Position numbers and translations under genes: made by a program | The notes under the pieces: model-generated | Databases searched by the model: none | What the model was told of the DNA's origin: nothing | What the model saw: the letters and a program-made list of their open reading frames with translations, nothing else | NCBI GenBank assembly: GCA_033763435.1 | Contig: JANRKN010000128.1 | Location: 45,609 to 109,608 of the forward strand | Direction of reading: 5' to 3' | Length of the DNA stretch: 64,000 nucleotides | Source: JANRKN01 sp033763435 | Lineage (GTDB): Bacteria > Planctomycetota > Phycisphaerae > Phycisphaerales > UBA1924 | Part shown: piece by piece, positions 8,318 through 17,469 of the stretch | Numbering within the stretch: the stretch's first letter is position 1 | How the letters are laid out: every line of letters begins with the position of its first letter

Positions 8318-9094
8318 ATGATCGCGCTGATCGGGGCCATCTTGGTGACGAGCCTGCTCGGCAGCCTCCACTGCGCGGGGATGTGCGGCGCATTCCTCGC
8401 GATGGCCGTGACCCCCGATGAGAAGCACCGCACGCCCGGCTGGTCGCTCGCCGCGGCGTACAACCTCGGGCGCCTCGCGACCTACACGCTGCTCGGCGCG
8501 CTCGCGGGCGCCGTCGGCAAGGCGTTCAGCCTCGCGGGCGACCTCGTCGGCATCCAGCGTGGCGCCGCAGCGCTTGCCGGGGGCGTGATGGTCCTCTTCG
8601 GCATCGCCGCGGTCCTCCGCGCGCTGGGCGTGCGTCTGCCAGCGATGCCTCTGCCCGTGCGGTGGAAGCACTTCGTCGCGGCGCAGTACGCCCGCGCGGC
8701 GCGGCTCGCGCCCGTCACACGTGCCGCGGTGATCGGCCTGCTCACGACTTTGCTCCCGTGCGGCTTTCTCTACATGTTCGTCGTCGCGGCCGCGGGAACG
8801 GGCGACCCACTCGCAGGTTCGCTCGCGATGGCGGTCTTCTGGCTCGGCACGCTGCCCGTCATGGCCTCGCTGGGCCTTGGGCTTCAGAAGCTCACGGGCC
8901 CGATGCGCAAGCACCTGCCGCTCGCGACCGCGGGCCTGCTCGTCGCGGTCGGATTGCTCACGCTCACGGGCCGACTGAGCCGCATCGCGCCCGCGCACCT
9001 TGCAAGCAGCATGGTCTCGGGCAACGCGACGGACCCGATCCTGTGCCACGGCCCCGCCGAGCTCACTCCGACGAACGCGGAGCCGCGCCCATGA
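8318..9094 (+). CDS. TauE/SafE-like membrane protein of the cbb3 assembly cluster
   Basis: The 258-aa polytopic protein has conserved cysteine motifs GSLHCAGMCGAF near the N-terminus and LLPCGFLYMFVVAAAGTG near residue 150. These are typical of the UreH_2/TauE-SafE-like proteins encoded beside fixG-I-S operons, where a role in copper or thiol transfer across the membrane is suspected. ATG 8318 has GGGAG upstream. It overlaps ccoI by ATGA. Its function is inferred from family and context, not proven. Confidence 0.85.
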   Translation: MIALIGAILVTSLLGSLHCAGMCGAFLAMAVTPDEKHRTPGWSLAAAYNLGRLATYTLLGALAGAVGKAFSLAGDLVGIQRGAAALAGGVMVLFGIAAVLRALGVRLPAMPLPVRWKHFVAAQYARAARLAPVTRAAVIGLLTTLLPCGFLYMFVVAAAGTGDPLAGSLAMAVFWLGTLPVMASLGLGLQKLTGPMRKHLPLATAGLLVAVGLLTLTGRLSRIAPAHLASSMVSGNATDPILCHGPAELTPTNAEPRP

Positions 9095-11598
9095 GCACGC
9101 TCACAAGTTCCGACTCGCTCTCCGTTGCGCCCCCTCCTCTCCCAGTGAGCGCCGCAACGCTCTGCACACACTGCGGCCTGCCTGTGCCCACCGGGCTCAT
9201 CCGTGCGGGCGAGCCCGCGCAGTTCTGCTGCCACGGCTGCGAAACAGCGTTCAGTCTCATCTCGTCCTGCGGCCTCGAGAAGTACTACGCCATCCGCGAC
9301 GAGCTTCAGGCCCCCACTAAGGCCGTGCGCGCCAGCGATCGCAGCTTTGCTGAGTTTGACGACGCCGCATTCCGCACGCTTCACGTCTCGGGCTCGCCGG
9401 GCGAGGCGTGCTCGGTCGAACTCTTCCTCGCGGGCGTGCACTGTTCGGCCTGCGCGTGGATCCTCGAACGCCTGCCTCGCCTTGCGCCCGGCGTACTCGA
9501 GGCTCGGCTCGATCTGCGCCGGAGCCTGATCCGCGTGACGTGGGACGACGGGGCGATCAAGCTCTCGCGGATCGCGCGCGTGCTCGACGCGATCGGCTAT
9601 CGCCCACACCCGGCGCGCGATGCGCGCTCGCGGGGCGTGCGGATCGCCGAAGACCGCCGGCAGCTCATCCGCCTGGGCATCGCGGGCGCGTGCGCGGCCA
9701 ACGTGATGCTCTTTGCCCTGTGCCTCTACGCGGGGCTGTTCGACACGATCGACACCGGGCATCAGCAGATGTTCCGCTGGATCAGCATGGGCTTCACGGT
9801 GCTGTCGCTCGCCTGGCCGGGCGCGATCTTCTTCCGCAGCGCCTGGGCCGCGGTGCGCGCGCGGGCCGCACACCTCGACGTGCCGATCGCGCTCGCGCTC
9901 GCCGCGGGCGGTGTGTGGAGCGTCATCGCCACCGTCCGCGGGCACGGCGAGATCTACTTCGACACCGTCAGCGTGCTGGTGTTCGCGCTGCTCGTCGGGC
10001 GCTTCTTCCAGGCGAGGCAGCAGCGAAGCGCAGCCGATGCGGTCGAACTGCTGTTCTCACTCACGCCCGCCAGCGCCCGCCGCGTCGAAGGCGACATTGT
10101 GCGCGATGTGCCGATCGAGGCCGTGCGCGCGGGCGACGTGCTCGAGGTGCTCGCGGGCGAGTCGATGCCCGTGGACGGGCGCGTGGTCTCGGGCCGCTCG
10201 CTGGTCGATGAGTCGCTGCTCTCGGGCGAGAGCCGGCCCATCGATGTCGGCGTGGGCTCGCCCGTCGCGGCGGGCTCGGTGAACATCTCCTCGGCGCTCC
10301 ACGTGCGGGTCGACGCGATCGGCGAGCGGACGCGCATCGGCAAACTCATGCGGTTGGTCGAAGACGCCTCGTGCCGGAAGGCCCCCATCGTCGCGTGGGC
10401 CGACAAGGCCTCCTCGTGGTTCACGCTCGGCATGCTGGGCCTCGCCGGGCTCACGCTCGCGGTGTGGCTCATCCTGAACCCCGCGACAGCGGTCGAGCAC
10501 GCGGTCGCGCTGCTCGTCGTCACCTGCCCATGCGCGCTCGGGCTTGCGACGCCGCTCGTGCTGACGATCGCCCATGGTCGGGCGGCGCGCCTGGGCATGC
10601 TCATCAAGGGCGGCGATGTCATCCAGCGCCTCACGACGCCCGGCATCGTCTATCTCGACAAGACGGGCACCATCACGCTCGGTCGGCTCTCGGTCGTCGC
10701 GTGGGACGGCACAGACGAGTCCCGTGCGCTCGCATCGGCGCTCGAAGAGCACAGCTCGCACCCGGTCGCGCGCGCAGTCCGAGACTTTGCGGGCCCCGCC
10801 GAGGGCCGACGCGTCGAGCGCGTCCACCAGATCACCGGCGGCGGGATCGAGGGCCTCGTTGATGGTCGGCGCGTGCTCGTGGGCTCGCCCGAGCACGTCT
10901 TTGCACGCGTCGCGCCCGATGCGGGCTCGCGTTCCCGCGCTTCGGCGTGCGCAGCGCAGGGCCTGACCCCGATCGCGGTCGCGGTCGATGGCCGCCTCGC
11001 CGCGATCGTCTCGCTGGGTGACGCGGTGAGGCCCGAGGCCGCGGACGTCATCGCCGACCTGAAGCGCCGCGGCTGGCGCGTCGGCGTACTCTCGGGCGAT
11101 CATCCCGACGTGGTTCGTCGTGTCGCGGCCCAGGTCGGCATCGCCGAGACCGACGCGCGCGGCGGAATGTCCCCCGAAGCCAAACTCGCCGTGGTGCGCG
11201 AGGCTCAGCAGGCGATCGGCACTCGCGGCACGGTCGTAATGGTCGGCGACGGTGTCAACGATGCTGCGGCGCTCGCTGCGGCGGGCGTGGGCGTCGCGGT
11301 CCACGGCGGCGCCGAGGCGAGCCTTGCCGCAGCCGACGTGTATCTCTCGCGCCCGGGCCTGGGCTCGATCGCCGAGCTCCTCGATGGCTCTCGGCGCTCG
11401 CTCGGCGCGATCAAGCGCAACCTGTGGGCCTCGCTGGGCTACAACGTGATCGCCGGGGGCCTCGCGGTTCTCGGGCTGATCAACCCGATCCTCGCCGCGA
11501 TCGTCATGCCGATCTCGTCGCTCACGGCGCTGGGCTTGACGCTCAAGGCCCGCACGTTCGCCCCGCCTGTGGCCCCAACGTTTCGAGGTGCCCGATGA
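9091..11598 (+). CDS. ccoI: CcoI/FixI copper-transporting P1B-type ATPase
   Basis: The 835-aa pump supplies copper for the CuB site of cbb3 oxidase. Its N-terminus has a zinc-ribbon-like CTHCG...CCHGC segment and a heavy-metal-binding domain with C118-x-x-C121 (GVHCSACAW). The membrane metal site is C479-P-C481. The phosphorylated aspartate is D523 in DKTGT, and the hinge GDGVNDAAAL is intact. All catalytic elements are present. The start overlaps the preceding gene by ATGA and the end overlaps ccoS by ATGA. Confidence 0.94.
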   Translation: MSTLTSSDSLSVAPPPLPVSAATLCTHCGLPVPTGLIRAGEPAQFCCHGCETAFSLISSCGLEKYYAIRDELQAPTKAVRASDRSFAEFDDAAFRTLHVSGSPGEACSVELFLAGVHCSACAWILERLPRLAPGVLEARLDLRRSLIRVTWDDGAIKLSRIARVLDAIGYRPHPARDARSRGVRIAEDRRQLIRLGIAGACAANVMLFALCLYAGLFDTIDTGHQQMFRWISMGFTVLSLAWPGAIFFRSAWAAVRARAAHLDVPIALALAAGGVWSVIATVRGHGEIYFDTVSVLVFALLVGRFFQARQQRSAADAVELLFSLTPASARRVEGDIVRDVPIEAVRAGDVLEVLAGESMPVDGRVVSGRSLVDESLLSGESRPIDVGVGSPVAAGSVNISSALHVRVDAIGERTRIGKLMRLVEDASCRKAPIVAWADKASSWFTLGMLGLAGLTLAVWLILNPATAVEHAVALLVVTCPCALGLATPLVLTIAHGRAARLGMLIKGGDVIQRLTTPGIVYLDKTGTITLGRLSVVAWDGTDESRALASALEEHSSHPVARAVRDFAGPAEGRRVERVHQITGGGIEGLVDGRRVLVGSPEHVFARVAPDAGSRSRASACAAQGLTPIAVAVDGRLAAIVSLGDAVRPEAADVIADLKRRGWRVGVLSGDHPDVVRRVAAQVGIAETDARGGMSPEAKLAVVREAQQAIGTRGTVVMVGDGVNDAAALAAAGVGVAVHGGAEASLAAADVYLSRPGLGSIAELLDGSRRSLGAIKRNLWASLGYNVIAGGLAVLGLINPILAAIVMPISSLTALGLTLKARTFAPPVAPTFRGAR

Positions 11599-11738
11599 GT
11601 GTGCTGTATGTCGTCGTCCCGCTCGCGGTGCTGTTTGCACTCATCGGGATCATCGGGTTCATCTGGGCCGCGCGGGGCGGGCAGTTTGACGACACCGACA
11701 CGCCCGCCCACAGAATGCTCCACGACGACGACGATTGA
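11595..11738 (+). CDS. ccoS: CcoS, cbb3 oxidase maturation protein
   Basis: This 47-aa protein has one transmembrane helix (LYVVVPLAVLFALIGIIGFI), the conserved W-x3-G-Q-F-D-D motif just after it, and an acidic tail (HRMLHDDDD). This is the CcoS/FixS signature. It is needed for cofactor insertion into cbb3 oxidase in model organisms. ATG 11595 overlaps the ccoI stop and is preceded by GAGGTG. It ends the operon; no clear terminator hairpin follows in the 142 nt before dps. Confidence 0.9.
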   Translation: MSVLYVVVPLAVLFALIGIIGFIWAARGGQFDDTDTPAHRMLHDDDD

Positions 11739-11880
11739 ACCGCGTCACCGGTGCGTGCCCATCGGCATCCAAAGACAGTCCATGTCGCCCGTCCGACGCA
11801 GGCTGCGTCTGAGCTTGGGGCTGCCGCACGCACGCGGGTGGTCGCACGCCGGGGACTGATCGGAGACCAGAGGTTCAGCC

Positions 11881-12351
11881 ATGCACACGCGCATTGACAT
11901 CCCTGAAGCCGTACGTGCCCAAGTCGGCGCGCTGCTGAACGCGTCGCTGGCCGACGCGATCGACCTTCACGCACAGGCCAAGCAGGCGCATTGGAACGTG
12001 CGCGGACCGCGGTTCGCGATGCTGCACGGTCTCTTCGACGATCTGGCTGAGGAGGCCGAAGAGTTCGCCGACCTGCTCGCCGAACGTGCGCTGCAACTGG
12101 GCGTGACGGCGCAGGGCACGCTGCGTCACGCGGCCCGCGCGAGCCGCTTGGACGAGATCACCACCACGCACGATGAGACGCTGCTGGTCCGGCACCTGAG
12201 CGCAAGCCTCGCGCGCTTTGCCGCGGGAGTACGCAGCGCGAGCGACGCGTCCGCCAAGCTGGGCGACGCAACGAGCGCGGACGTCTTCACCGAAGTCTCC
12301 CGCGGCGCCGACAAACTGCTGTGGATGGTTTCGTCGCACGAAGTGGGCTGA
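11881..12351 (+). CDS. dps: Dps-type DNA-protecting ferritin
   Basis: The 156-aa protein has the Dps helix with an intact ferroxidase set: H37 (AHWNVRG), H49, D53, D64 and E68. This spacing matches H51, H63, D67, D78 and E82 of E. coli Dps. It should form a dodecamer that oxidises Fe(II) with peroxide and protects DNA. The start has AGAGG upstream. It stands alone between the cbb3 operon and a convergent gene only 5 nt away. Confidence 0.92.
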   Translation: MHTRIDIPEAVRAQVGALLNASLADAIDLHAQAKQAHWNVRGPRFAMLHGLFDDLAEEAEEFADLLAERALQLGVTAQGTLRHAARASRLDEITTTHDETLLVRHLSASLARFAAGVRSASDASAKLGDATSADVFTEVSRGADKLLWMVSSHEVG

Positions 12352-12356
12352 GAGGC

Positions 12357-13487
12357 TCACTCGTCGGGTGTGTCGTCGTCCGCGCCCGCGATGCGCCGGA
12401 GCGTCGCCGGAAACTCGGGCTGCCCTGTCCGGGCGCTGAGCACCGCGGCGACCGCGCACGCGAGCGCCGACGCGGGCCGTGCGGGGGGCGGATCGTGCAG
12501 GCCCGGATCGAGCATCCGCGAGATCGCCTCGCTGAGCGTGTCGAGCGCTGAGGGCCCGCGCGAACGCGCGCGTCGATCCTTGATGCCCCGCGCCGAGGCG
12601 GGTCTGGGCTTGAGTTCGTCGATCACTTTCCCCGCGGGGTTGCTCCACGCCCAGCTCTCGTCGTCGAGGTCGATGCGCCCGGCCGAGCCGACGACGGTCG
12701 CGACGCGCCGCCATGCGCCCGCCGAGTCCGAGACGTGCGCGAGTGCGCTGCGCCCATCGGCAAAGCGAAGGTGGACGGTCATGTCGCCCGAGAGCCCACG
12801 GAGATCTTCGCCCGGGAGCATCCGCACCGGCGCAACCGCGGCGCCCGCCTCAGGATGAGGCGCCACGCCCGGGCCCGCGTACGAGGCGTCGACCGTCTCG
12901 GGCTCACCCATCATCAGCGTGATGAGGTCGACCGCGTCGAGCAGCCGCGCACCGAGTGAGCCCGTGCCAGCCTGACCCATCGCGCTCACGGCCATCGTGC
13001 GGATCGGGCCGAACGCGCCGCGGACCTCGACCGACTCGCGCACCGCGCGCGCATGACGGAACATCGGCGCGAGCCTGAACACCCCCATCGCCGAAAGATC
13101 GCCCCCGGTGCCGATCAGGCTCGCGGGGATGGGCTCGAGCGTCGCGACGCGCACCGATAAGGCCGGCCTTACACGCTGCTCGGCGGGGTTCACGTCCGAC
13201 GGAACAGGCGCGGCCAGCAGCATCAGCGTCCCGGGCTCCGGCCGCGCCGCTTCGCCCAGGCCCGCGAGGGCCGAGCGCACATCGTCAAACGCCGAGGCGT
13301 CCTGCGGTTGACCTTCGCTCAGCGCCCGCGCGACTTCCAGCGAGCGCCCGCGCTGGGGCGAGCCCGCCCCCGACCACACCAATCCGCAGCGCTCGGCCAG
13401 CAGCCTCAGCAGCGGCACCTGATCGGGATCGGCCCACGCGATCGCACGCGTGGGCTTGGCAGCGGATTGGCCGGTCGGGTCGTCCAT
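12357..13487 (-). CDS. Gfo/Idh/MocA-like protein with a degenerate nucleotide-binding site
   Basis: The 376-aa protein has the central and C-terminal pattern of Gfo/Idh/MocA oxidoreductases (EVRGAFGPIRTM, then GARLLDAVDLITLMMGEPE, and a final VVGSAGRIDLDDESW strand). The N-terminal part lacks a recognisable G-x-G-x-x-G loop, so NAD(P) binding and catalysis are doubtful. No ribosome site precedes ATG 13487. Instead TACGAT at 13499-13504 (minus strand) ends 11 nt upstream, suggesting a very short leader. It is divergent from the RNase P RNA gene. Fold assignment is moderately sure and function unknown. Confidence 0.6.
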   Translation of the reverse strand: MDDPTGQSAAKPTRAIAWADPDQVPLLRLLAERCGLVWSGAGSPQRGRSLEVARALSEGQPQDASAFDDVRSALAGLGEAARPEPGTLMLLAAPVPSDVNPAEQRVRPALSVRVATLEPIPASLIGTGGDLSAMGVFRLAPMFRHARAVRESVEVRGAFGPIRTMAVSAMGQAGTGSLGARLLDAVDLITLMMGEPETVDASYAGPGVAPHPEAGAAVAPVRMLPGEDLRGLSGDMTVHLRFADGRSALAHVSDSAGAWRRVATVVGSAGRIDLDDESWAWSNPAGKVIDELKPRPASARGIKDRRARSRGPSALDTLSEAISRMLDPGLHDPPPARPASALACAVAAVLSARTGQPEFPATLRRIAGADDDTPDE

Positions 13488-13519
13488 CGGCGTGCACCAT
13501 CGTACCGACCCGGGCTCCC

Positions 13520-13525
13520 TATCAT
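13520..13525 (+). promoter_or_regulatory. -10 element of rnpB
   Basis: TATCAT at 13520-13525 places a transcription start near 13532, where the RNase P RNA fold begins. No good -35 hexamer is visible. The same hexamer precedes ribH, serA and hmgA in this window. Confidence 0.5.
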
Positions 13526-13532
13526 CGGGCCG

Positions 13533-13927
13533 GCAGAGTCGGCGGGCGGTCGCGCCGGGTTCGCAAGGGCCCGGCGAGGAAAGTCCGAGCACGGCAGGAC
13601 ACGGTGGTGGGCAACACCCACCCGCCCGGACGGTCACGGGCGAGGGACAGTGCCACAGAAAAGATACCGCCGACGGGGCAACCCGACGGTAAGGGTGAAA
13701 TGGTGCGGTAAGAGCGCACCGCCCGGCTGGTGACAGTCGGGGCAGGGCAAACCCCACCGCGTGCAAGGTCGAGCAGTTTCCGCGAGGGCAACCTCGGCGC
13801 CCGGTCCGGGTGAAAGGAGACGGGTAGACCGCTTGAGCCCCGCGGCAACGCGAGGCCCAGAGAAATGACCGCCGCGCGGAACCAAACGGTTCCTCGGCAC
13901 AGAACTCGGCTTATCGCCGACCTCCGA
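13533..13927 (+). ncRNA. rnpB: RNase P RNA (bacterial class A)
   Basis: The RNA component of RNase P matures tRNA 5' ends. The conserved core is visible: GAGGAAAGTCCGAGC near 13575, the ACAGAAA element near 13655, the GGTAAGGGTGAAA region near 13690, AGGGCAAACCCC near 13745, and the 3' stretch AGAAATGACCGCC near 13861. GTCGGCG at 13538-13544 pairs with CGCCGAC at 13915-13921 as helix P1. Ends are estimated from that helix. It lies alone on the plus strand between two minus-strand genes and is followed by a strong terminator. Confidence 0.95.
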
Positions 13928-13934
13928 CCGTTCG

Positions 13935-13971
13935 CGGGCCTCCGGCAACCCCGGGGGCCCGTGGCCTTTTT
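13935..13971 (+). terminator. Rho-independent terminator of rnpB
   Basis: CGGGCCTCCGG at 13935-13945 pairs with CCGGGGGCCCG at 13951-13961 (11 bp with one G-U pair). TGGCC and five T residues (13967-13971) follow. Confidence 0.85.
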
Positions 13972-13983
13972 GCTCGCAACCGC

Positions 13984-14922
13984 TCAGCCCTGCGCGGGCG
14001 CGTCCTCGAACATCGCGTCGACGAACGACTCGGGGTCGAAGGGCTCAACGTCCTCGGGCGTCTCGCCGACGCCCACGAACTTGACGGGGATCTCCGTGAT
14101 ATCGCGGATCGCGACCACAATCCCGCCCTTAGCCGTGCCGTCGAGCTTGGCGAGAAAAATCCCGGTTACGCCCGCGGCCTTGGCAAACTCCTCGGCCTGC
14201 CTCAGCGCGTTCTGACCCGCCGTCGCGTCGAGCACCAAAATCGTCTCGTGCGGGCCGTCCGGAAAGTGCTTCGTCACGACCGAGCGGATCTTGCTGAGCT
14301 GGCGCATCAGCGGGTCCTGCGTCTGGAGACGCCCGGCGGTATCGATGATCAGGACGTCCACCGCACGCGCCTTGGCCGACGCACAGGCATCGAAGGCGAC
14401 CGCCGCGGGATCGCCCCCCTGCTGCCCCTTGATGACGGGCACGCCCAGACGCTCGCCCCAGATCTCCAGCTGCCTGACCGCGCCCGCGCGGAACGTATCG
14501 CACGCCCCGAGCATCACGCTCTTGCCCTGCCCGCGGAGCATCGCCGCGAGCTTGGAGATGCTGGTCGTCTTCCCGGCGCCGTTCACGCCCACCACGAGGA
14601 TCACGCTCGTGCCCGCGGATGCCAGGCGCAGGCGCCGATCGGCCTCGGGCCACATCGCCTTGAGCTCGCCCTTGAGATACTCGAGCACCTGCTCGCCGCG
14701 ATCAATCCGACCGGCGCGAAAGTCCTCGCGGATCCGCGCGATCAATCGGTCGGTCGTCCGCGTCCCCACGTCCGCGGCGATCAGCCTCTGCTCGATCGTG
14801 TCGATCAGCGCCTCGTCGAGCCGCTTGCCCAGCAGGATCGACCGCAGCCCCGCGACAAACGTCTCGCGCGTTTTCTCCAGGCCCTGCTTGAGCTTCCCGA
14901 CGAGCGACTTGAAGAAGCCCAT
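13984..14922 (-). CDS. ftsY: FtsY, signal recognition particle receptor
   Basis: The 312-aa SRP-family GTPase docks ribosome-nascent chain/SRP complexes at the membrane. G-motifs are intact: GVNGAGKTT, DTFRAGA, DTAGR and AKLDGTAKGG, ending with the FVGVGETPEDVEPF block. The long acidic A domain found in many FtsY proteins is missing, as in other compact versions. The start follows the nusB stop by 3 nt, so it is the last gene of the operon. Confidence 0.95.
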   Translation of the reverse strand: MGFFKSLVGKLKQGLEKTRETFVAGLRSILLGKRLDEALIDTIEQRLIAADVGTRTTDRLIARIREDFRAGRIDRGEQVLEYLKGELKAMWPEADRRLRLASAGTSVILVVGVNGAGKTTSISKLAAMLRGQGKSVMLGACDTFRAGAVRQLEIWGERLGVPVIKGQQGGDPAAVAFDACASAKARAVDVLIIDTAGRLQTQDPLMRQLSKIRSVVTKHFPDGPHETILVLDATAGQNALRQAEEFAKAAGVTGIFLAKLDGTAKGGIVVAIRDITEIPVKFVGVGETPEDVEPFDPESFVDAMFEDAPAQG

Positions 14923-14925
14923 CGC

Positions 14926-15528
14926 TCAGCTCCCCCGGCCCGGTTCGAGCACGCCCGTGCCCTCGGGCGGGTCCTGCTCGGCCTTGTCGCCCAGCACGCG
15001 CTTGAGCACGCGGTCGAGGATCGCGTTGATGAACGCGGGCGACTTTTCCGTGCTGAACGCCTTCGCCAGCTCGACCGCCTCGTTCACCGCGATCCGCGGA
15101 TGCACCACGCCCGCGGTGATCTCATAGTGCGCCAGGCGCATGATCGCTCGGTCTACGCCCGCGAGGCGATGCACGGGCCAGTCGGGCGAGAGCTCACCCA
15201 GTTCCTTGTCGGCCTCGGCGCGCGCGCCCCAGGCGCCCGCGATCAGCTCGCCCGCGCGATCGATATCCTTGGCGCTCATGCCCGGCACGCGCTCGAGGAA
15301 AACCTCGATGTCCGCCGCCGACGCCGCGGGGCTCGCGTCGAACTGATAAATCGCCTGGAACGCCAGCCGGCGAAGCGCGATCTGCATCGCACGCCCGCGT
15401 TCCATCGGCGGGAGCGTCTGCAGCAACGCCTCGGCCTGCACCAACTCACCCGCCAAGTCGCGCTTGGCGTCCTCGTCCACGGGCGTGTAGATCTCCCTCA
15501 GCCCGACCTCTCGCGCTCGGTCATGCAC
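14926..15528 (-). CDS. nusB: NusB transcription antitermination factor
   Basis: The 200-aa protein contains the NusB helical domain from about residue 45 (RAMQIALRRLAFQAIYQFD, later LAGVDRAIMRLAHYE and PRIAVNEAVELAKAFSTEKSPAFIN). It binds boxA RNA with NusE in rRNA antitermination. An N-terminal extension of about 45 residues is longer than usual. GTG 15528 is preceded by AGGGGG and overlaps the ribH end by 8 nt. An internal ATG at 15405 would give the usual length but has no ribosome site. Confidence 0.92.
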   Translation of the reverse strand: MHDRAREVGLREIYTPVDEDAKRDLAGELVQAEALLQTLPPMERGRAMQIALRRLAFQAIYQFDASPAASAADIEVFLERVPGMSAKDIDRAGELIAGAWGARAEADKELGELSPDWPVHRLAGVDRAIMRLAHYEITAGVVHPRIAVNEAVELAKAFSTEKSPAFINAILDRVLKRVLGDKAEQDPPEGTGVLEPGRGS

Positions 15529-16075
15529 GGCGCGCCCCCTTTCGGGGCTTGGTCGTGCGCTTCGCCAGCTTGTCGTGCGAGCGGATCGACCGCGCCGCTC
15601 GATTCTTCACGCCGATCGAGCGGATCGTCGTCAGCGTCTCGATCGCCGCGGCCAGGGCCTCGGCGCCCTTGTTGCCTTGATCGCCCCCCGCGCGCGCCAG
15701 CGCCTGCTCGGGCGTGTTCACCGTCAGCACGCCCAGGCCAATCGGTACCCCCGAGTGCGCGGACAGATCGGCGATCGACTCGCAGATCGCCTGCGCGATG
15801 AAACGATCGTGCTCGGTTTCACCCTTGATGATGCACCCAAGCACCGCAACGGCATCGAACGCACCGCTGCGGACCAGCGCGCCCGCGATCGCGGGAAGCT
15901 CGAAGGAGCCGGGGGCGTCGAACACCTCCAGCTCGACGCCTCGCGACGCCGCTTCGGACCGGGCGCCTTCGAGGAGGCGGTCGGTGACGGTGGCGTTGTA
16001 TCGGCTGACGACGACGGCCGCGCGAAGCCTCGCGGCGCTGCGGGTTCGTGACGAATCTCGCCGGGCGGGGGACAT
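15521..16075 (-). CDS. ribH: 6,7-dimethyl-8-ribityllumazine synthase
   Basis: The 184-aa enzyme makes the penultimate intermediate of riboflavin. The family blocks are present: VVVSRYNATVTDRLLEGA, APGSFELP, GCIIKGETEHDRFI, GLGVLTVNTPEQALARAGG and GNKGAEAL. The C-terminus is extended and strongly basic. ATG 16075 lacks a ribosome site, but TATCAT at 16084-16089 on this strand ends 8 nt upstream, so a nearly leaderless transcript may start here. Clustering with nusB is common in bacteria. Confidence 0.94.
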   Translation of the reverse strand: MSPARRDSSRTRSAARLRAAVVVSRYNATVTDRLLEGARSEAASRGVELEVFDAPGSFELPAIAGALVRSGAFDAVAVLGCIIKGETEHDRFIAQAICESIADLSAHSGVPIGLGVLTVNTPEQALARAGGDQGNKGAEALAAAIETLTTIRSIGVKNRAARSIRSHDKLAKRTTKPRKGARRA

Positions 16076-16125
16076 GCGGGCCGATGATAGCCCGCGCGCG
16101 GGGCCCGCCCCGGTCCGCGGGGGCC

Positions 16126-17022
16126 TCAATTCAGGTCCAGCGCGAAGAAGACCGCGGTGAACACCAAGTCGGCGAGGATGATCGCGACGACGCACTGGAC
16201 GACGGTGTTGGTCGTCGCCTTGCCGACGCCGTCGGCGCCGTCACGCGGGTCAACGCTCAGCCCGTTGTAGCACGACACGACGCCGATCAGCGTGCCGAAG
16301 ATCAGCGCCTTGAACAGGCCTGTGAGCAGGTCGATCGGCTTGCACTGCGCGAGCGTGTTGGCCCAGTATTCCTGCGCCGGGATGTCCAGGCCCCAGACCG
16401 ACATCGCCATCGCGGCACCGATCGCCACGGTATTGGCGACCACGGCCAGGCACGTCATCGACGCGGCGCACGCCAGCACCCGCGGCACCACCAGGAACCG
16501 AATGGGGTTCAGCGCGTGGGCCTCGAGCGCCTCGATCTCCTCGCTGACCACCATCGTGCCCAGCTGCGCCGCGATCGACGCGCCCGCAAAGCCCGTCAGC
16601 ACGATCGACCCGATCAGGGGCCCCAATTCGCGCAGCACCGCGACACCGATGATGTTCGCCACCGCGCTCTTGCCGCCGAACTCATCCAGCGGCGGCGCAA
16701 GCTGCAGCGCCAGAATCAGGCCTACACAGCCCGAGACCAGCGACACGATGAACACCGACCGCACGCCCACGCGGACGATCTGGCTCACGACCGCGCTCTT
16801 TCCCAAGCGCACCTTGCGGTCGTACACCGAACGCCCGATCCACGTGCACGCCGAGACGAACAGCAGCACCATCCCGCCGATCAGCTCGAGCACGCCGCGC
16901 CCACCGGCGAGGGTCGCCGCAACGGAGAATCGGATCCATCCCAGCGCGGTGCGCACGGGAGAGAAGGGGACCTGGTCGGTCGCTTCGTAGGGGTCGTCGT
17001 TGGAGCCGGGCAGGGTCGACAT
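16126..17022 (-). CDS. mlaE: MlaE/YrbE-type ABC lipid transport permease
   Basis: The 298-aa permease has about five membrane helices and the MlaE core (VLRELGPLIGSIVLTGFAGA, then AAQLGTMVVSEEIEALEAH). In Mla systems it moves phospholipids between the outer and inner membranes together with MlaF (ATPase), MlaD and the STAS protein MlaB. Here no mlaF or mlaD is nearby, but a STAS gene lies 46 nt upstream on the same strand. That STAS protein could be its MlaB-like partner. Confidence 0.88.
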   Translation of the reverse strand: MSTLPGSNDDPYEATDQVPFSPVRTALGWIRFSVAATLAGGRGVLELIGGMVLLFVSACTWIGRSVYDRKVRLGKSAVVSQIVRVGVRSVFIVSLVSGCVGLILALQLAPPLDEFGGKSAVANIIGVAVLRELGPLIGSIVLTGFAGASIAAQLGTMVVSEEIEALEAHALNPIRFLVVPRVLACAASMTCLAVVANTVAIGAAMAMSVWGLDIPAQEYWANTLAQCKPIDLLTGLFKALIFGTLIGVVSCYNGLSVDPRDGADGVGKATTNTVVQCVVAIILADLVFTAVFFALDLN

Positions 17023-17068
17023 GCCTCGGGCGATGGTACCGCAATCTCAGGGTCGGCGTGCGGAGAGC

Positions 17069-17425
17069 TCAGCCGGCGATCGCGGAGGCCTCGTCGGGCT
17101 TGATGTCGAAGACGCGGTTGAGACGGGCGATCTCAAAGATCGCCATCACGCGCTCGTTGAGCCCGAACAGGATGAACTTGATCTGGTTGCGCCGGGCGGT
17201 CTGGAGCGCCTCGACAAGCGCCGCAAGCCCCGGCGTGTTCATGTAGTCGATGCCCGACATGTCGACGACAAACTTCCGAGGGCCCTTGTCGAAGACGCTC
17301 TTGATCGTGCTGCGGAAGATCGGCGCCTCGGAATACGCGATCTCGCCCCGCGGCCTCAGAAGCCACGCGCCCGGGCCAGCGGAGGGAATCTCCTCCAGCG
17401 TGAATTTGAAGACATCGTCGGCCAC
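17069..17425 (-). CDS. STAS domain protein (anti-sigma antagonist or MlaB-like)
   Basis: This 118-aa single-domain STAS protein has the phosphorylation loop as VVDMSGIDYMNTPGL. The usual D-S-S-G is N63-T64-P65-G66, so any phosphorylation would be on Thr64. The neighbouring RsbW-like kinase (44 nt upstream) suggests a partner-switching pair. The MlaE gene downstream suggests instead, or as well, an MlaB role. The start is GTG 17425 behind a GGAG at 9-nt spacing. Confidence 0.85.
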   Translation of the reverse strand: MADDVFKFTLEEIPSAGPGAWLLRPRGEIAYSEAPIFRSTIKSVFDKGPRKFVVDMSGIDYMNTPGLAALVEALQTARRNQIKFILFGLNERVMAIFEIARLNRVFDIKPDEASAIAG

Positions 17426-17469
17426 GAGCGTCGCTCCACGGGCGGTGAGAATCTCCGCCGCGTTCCAGT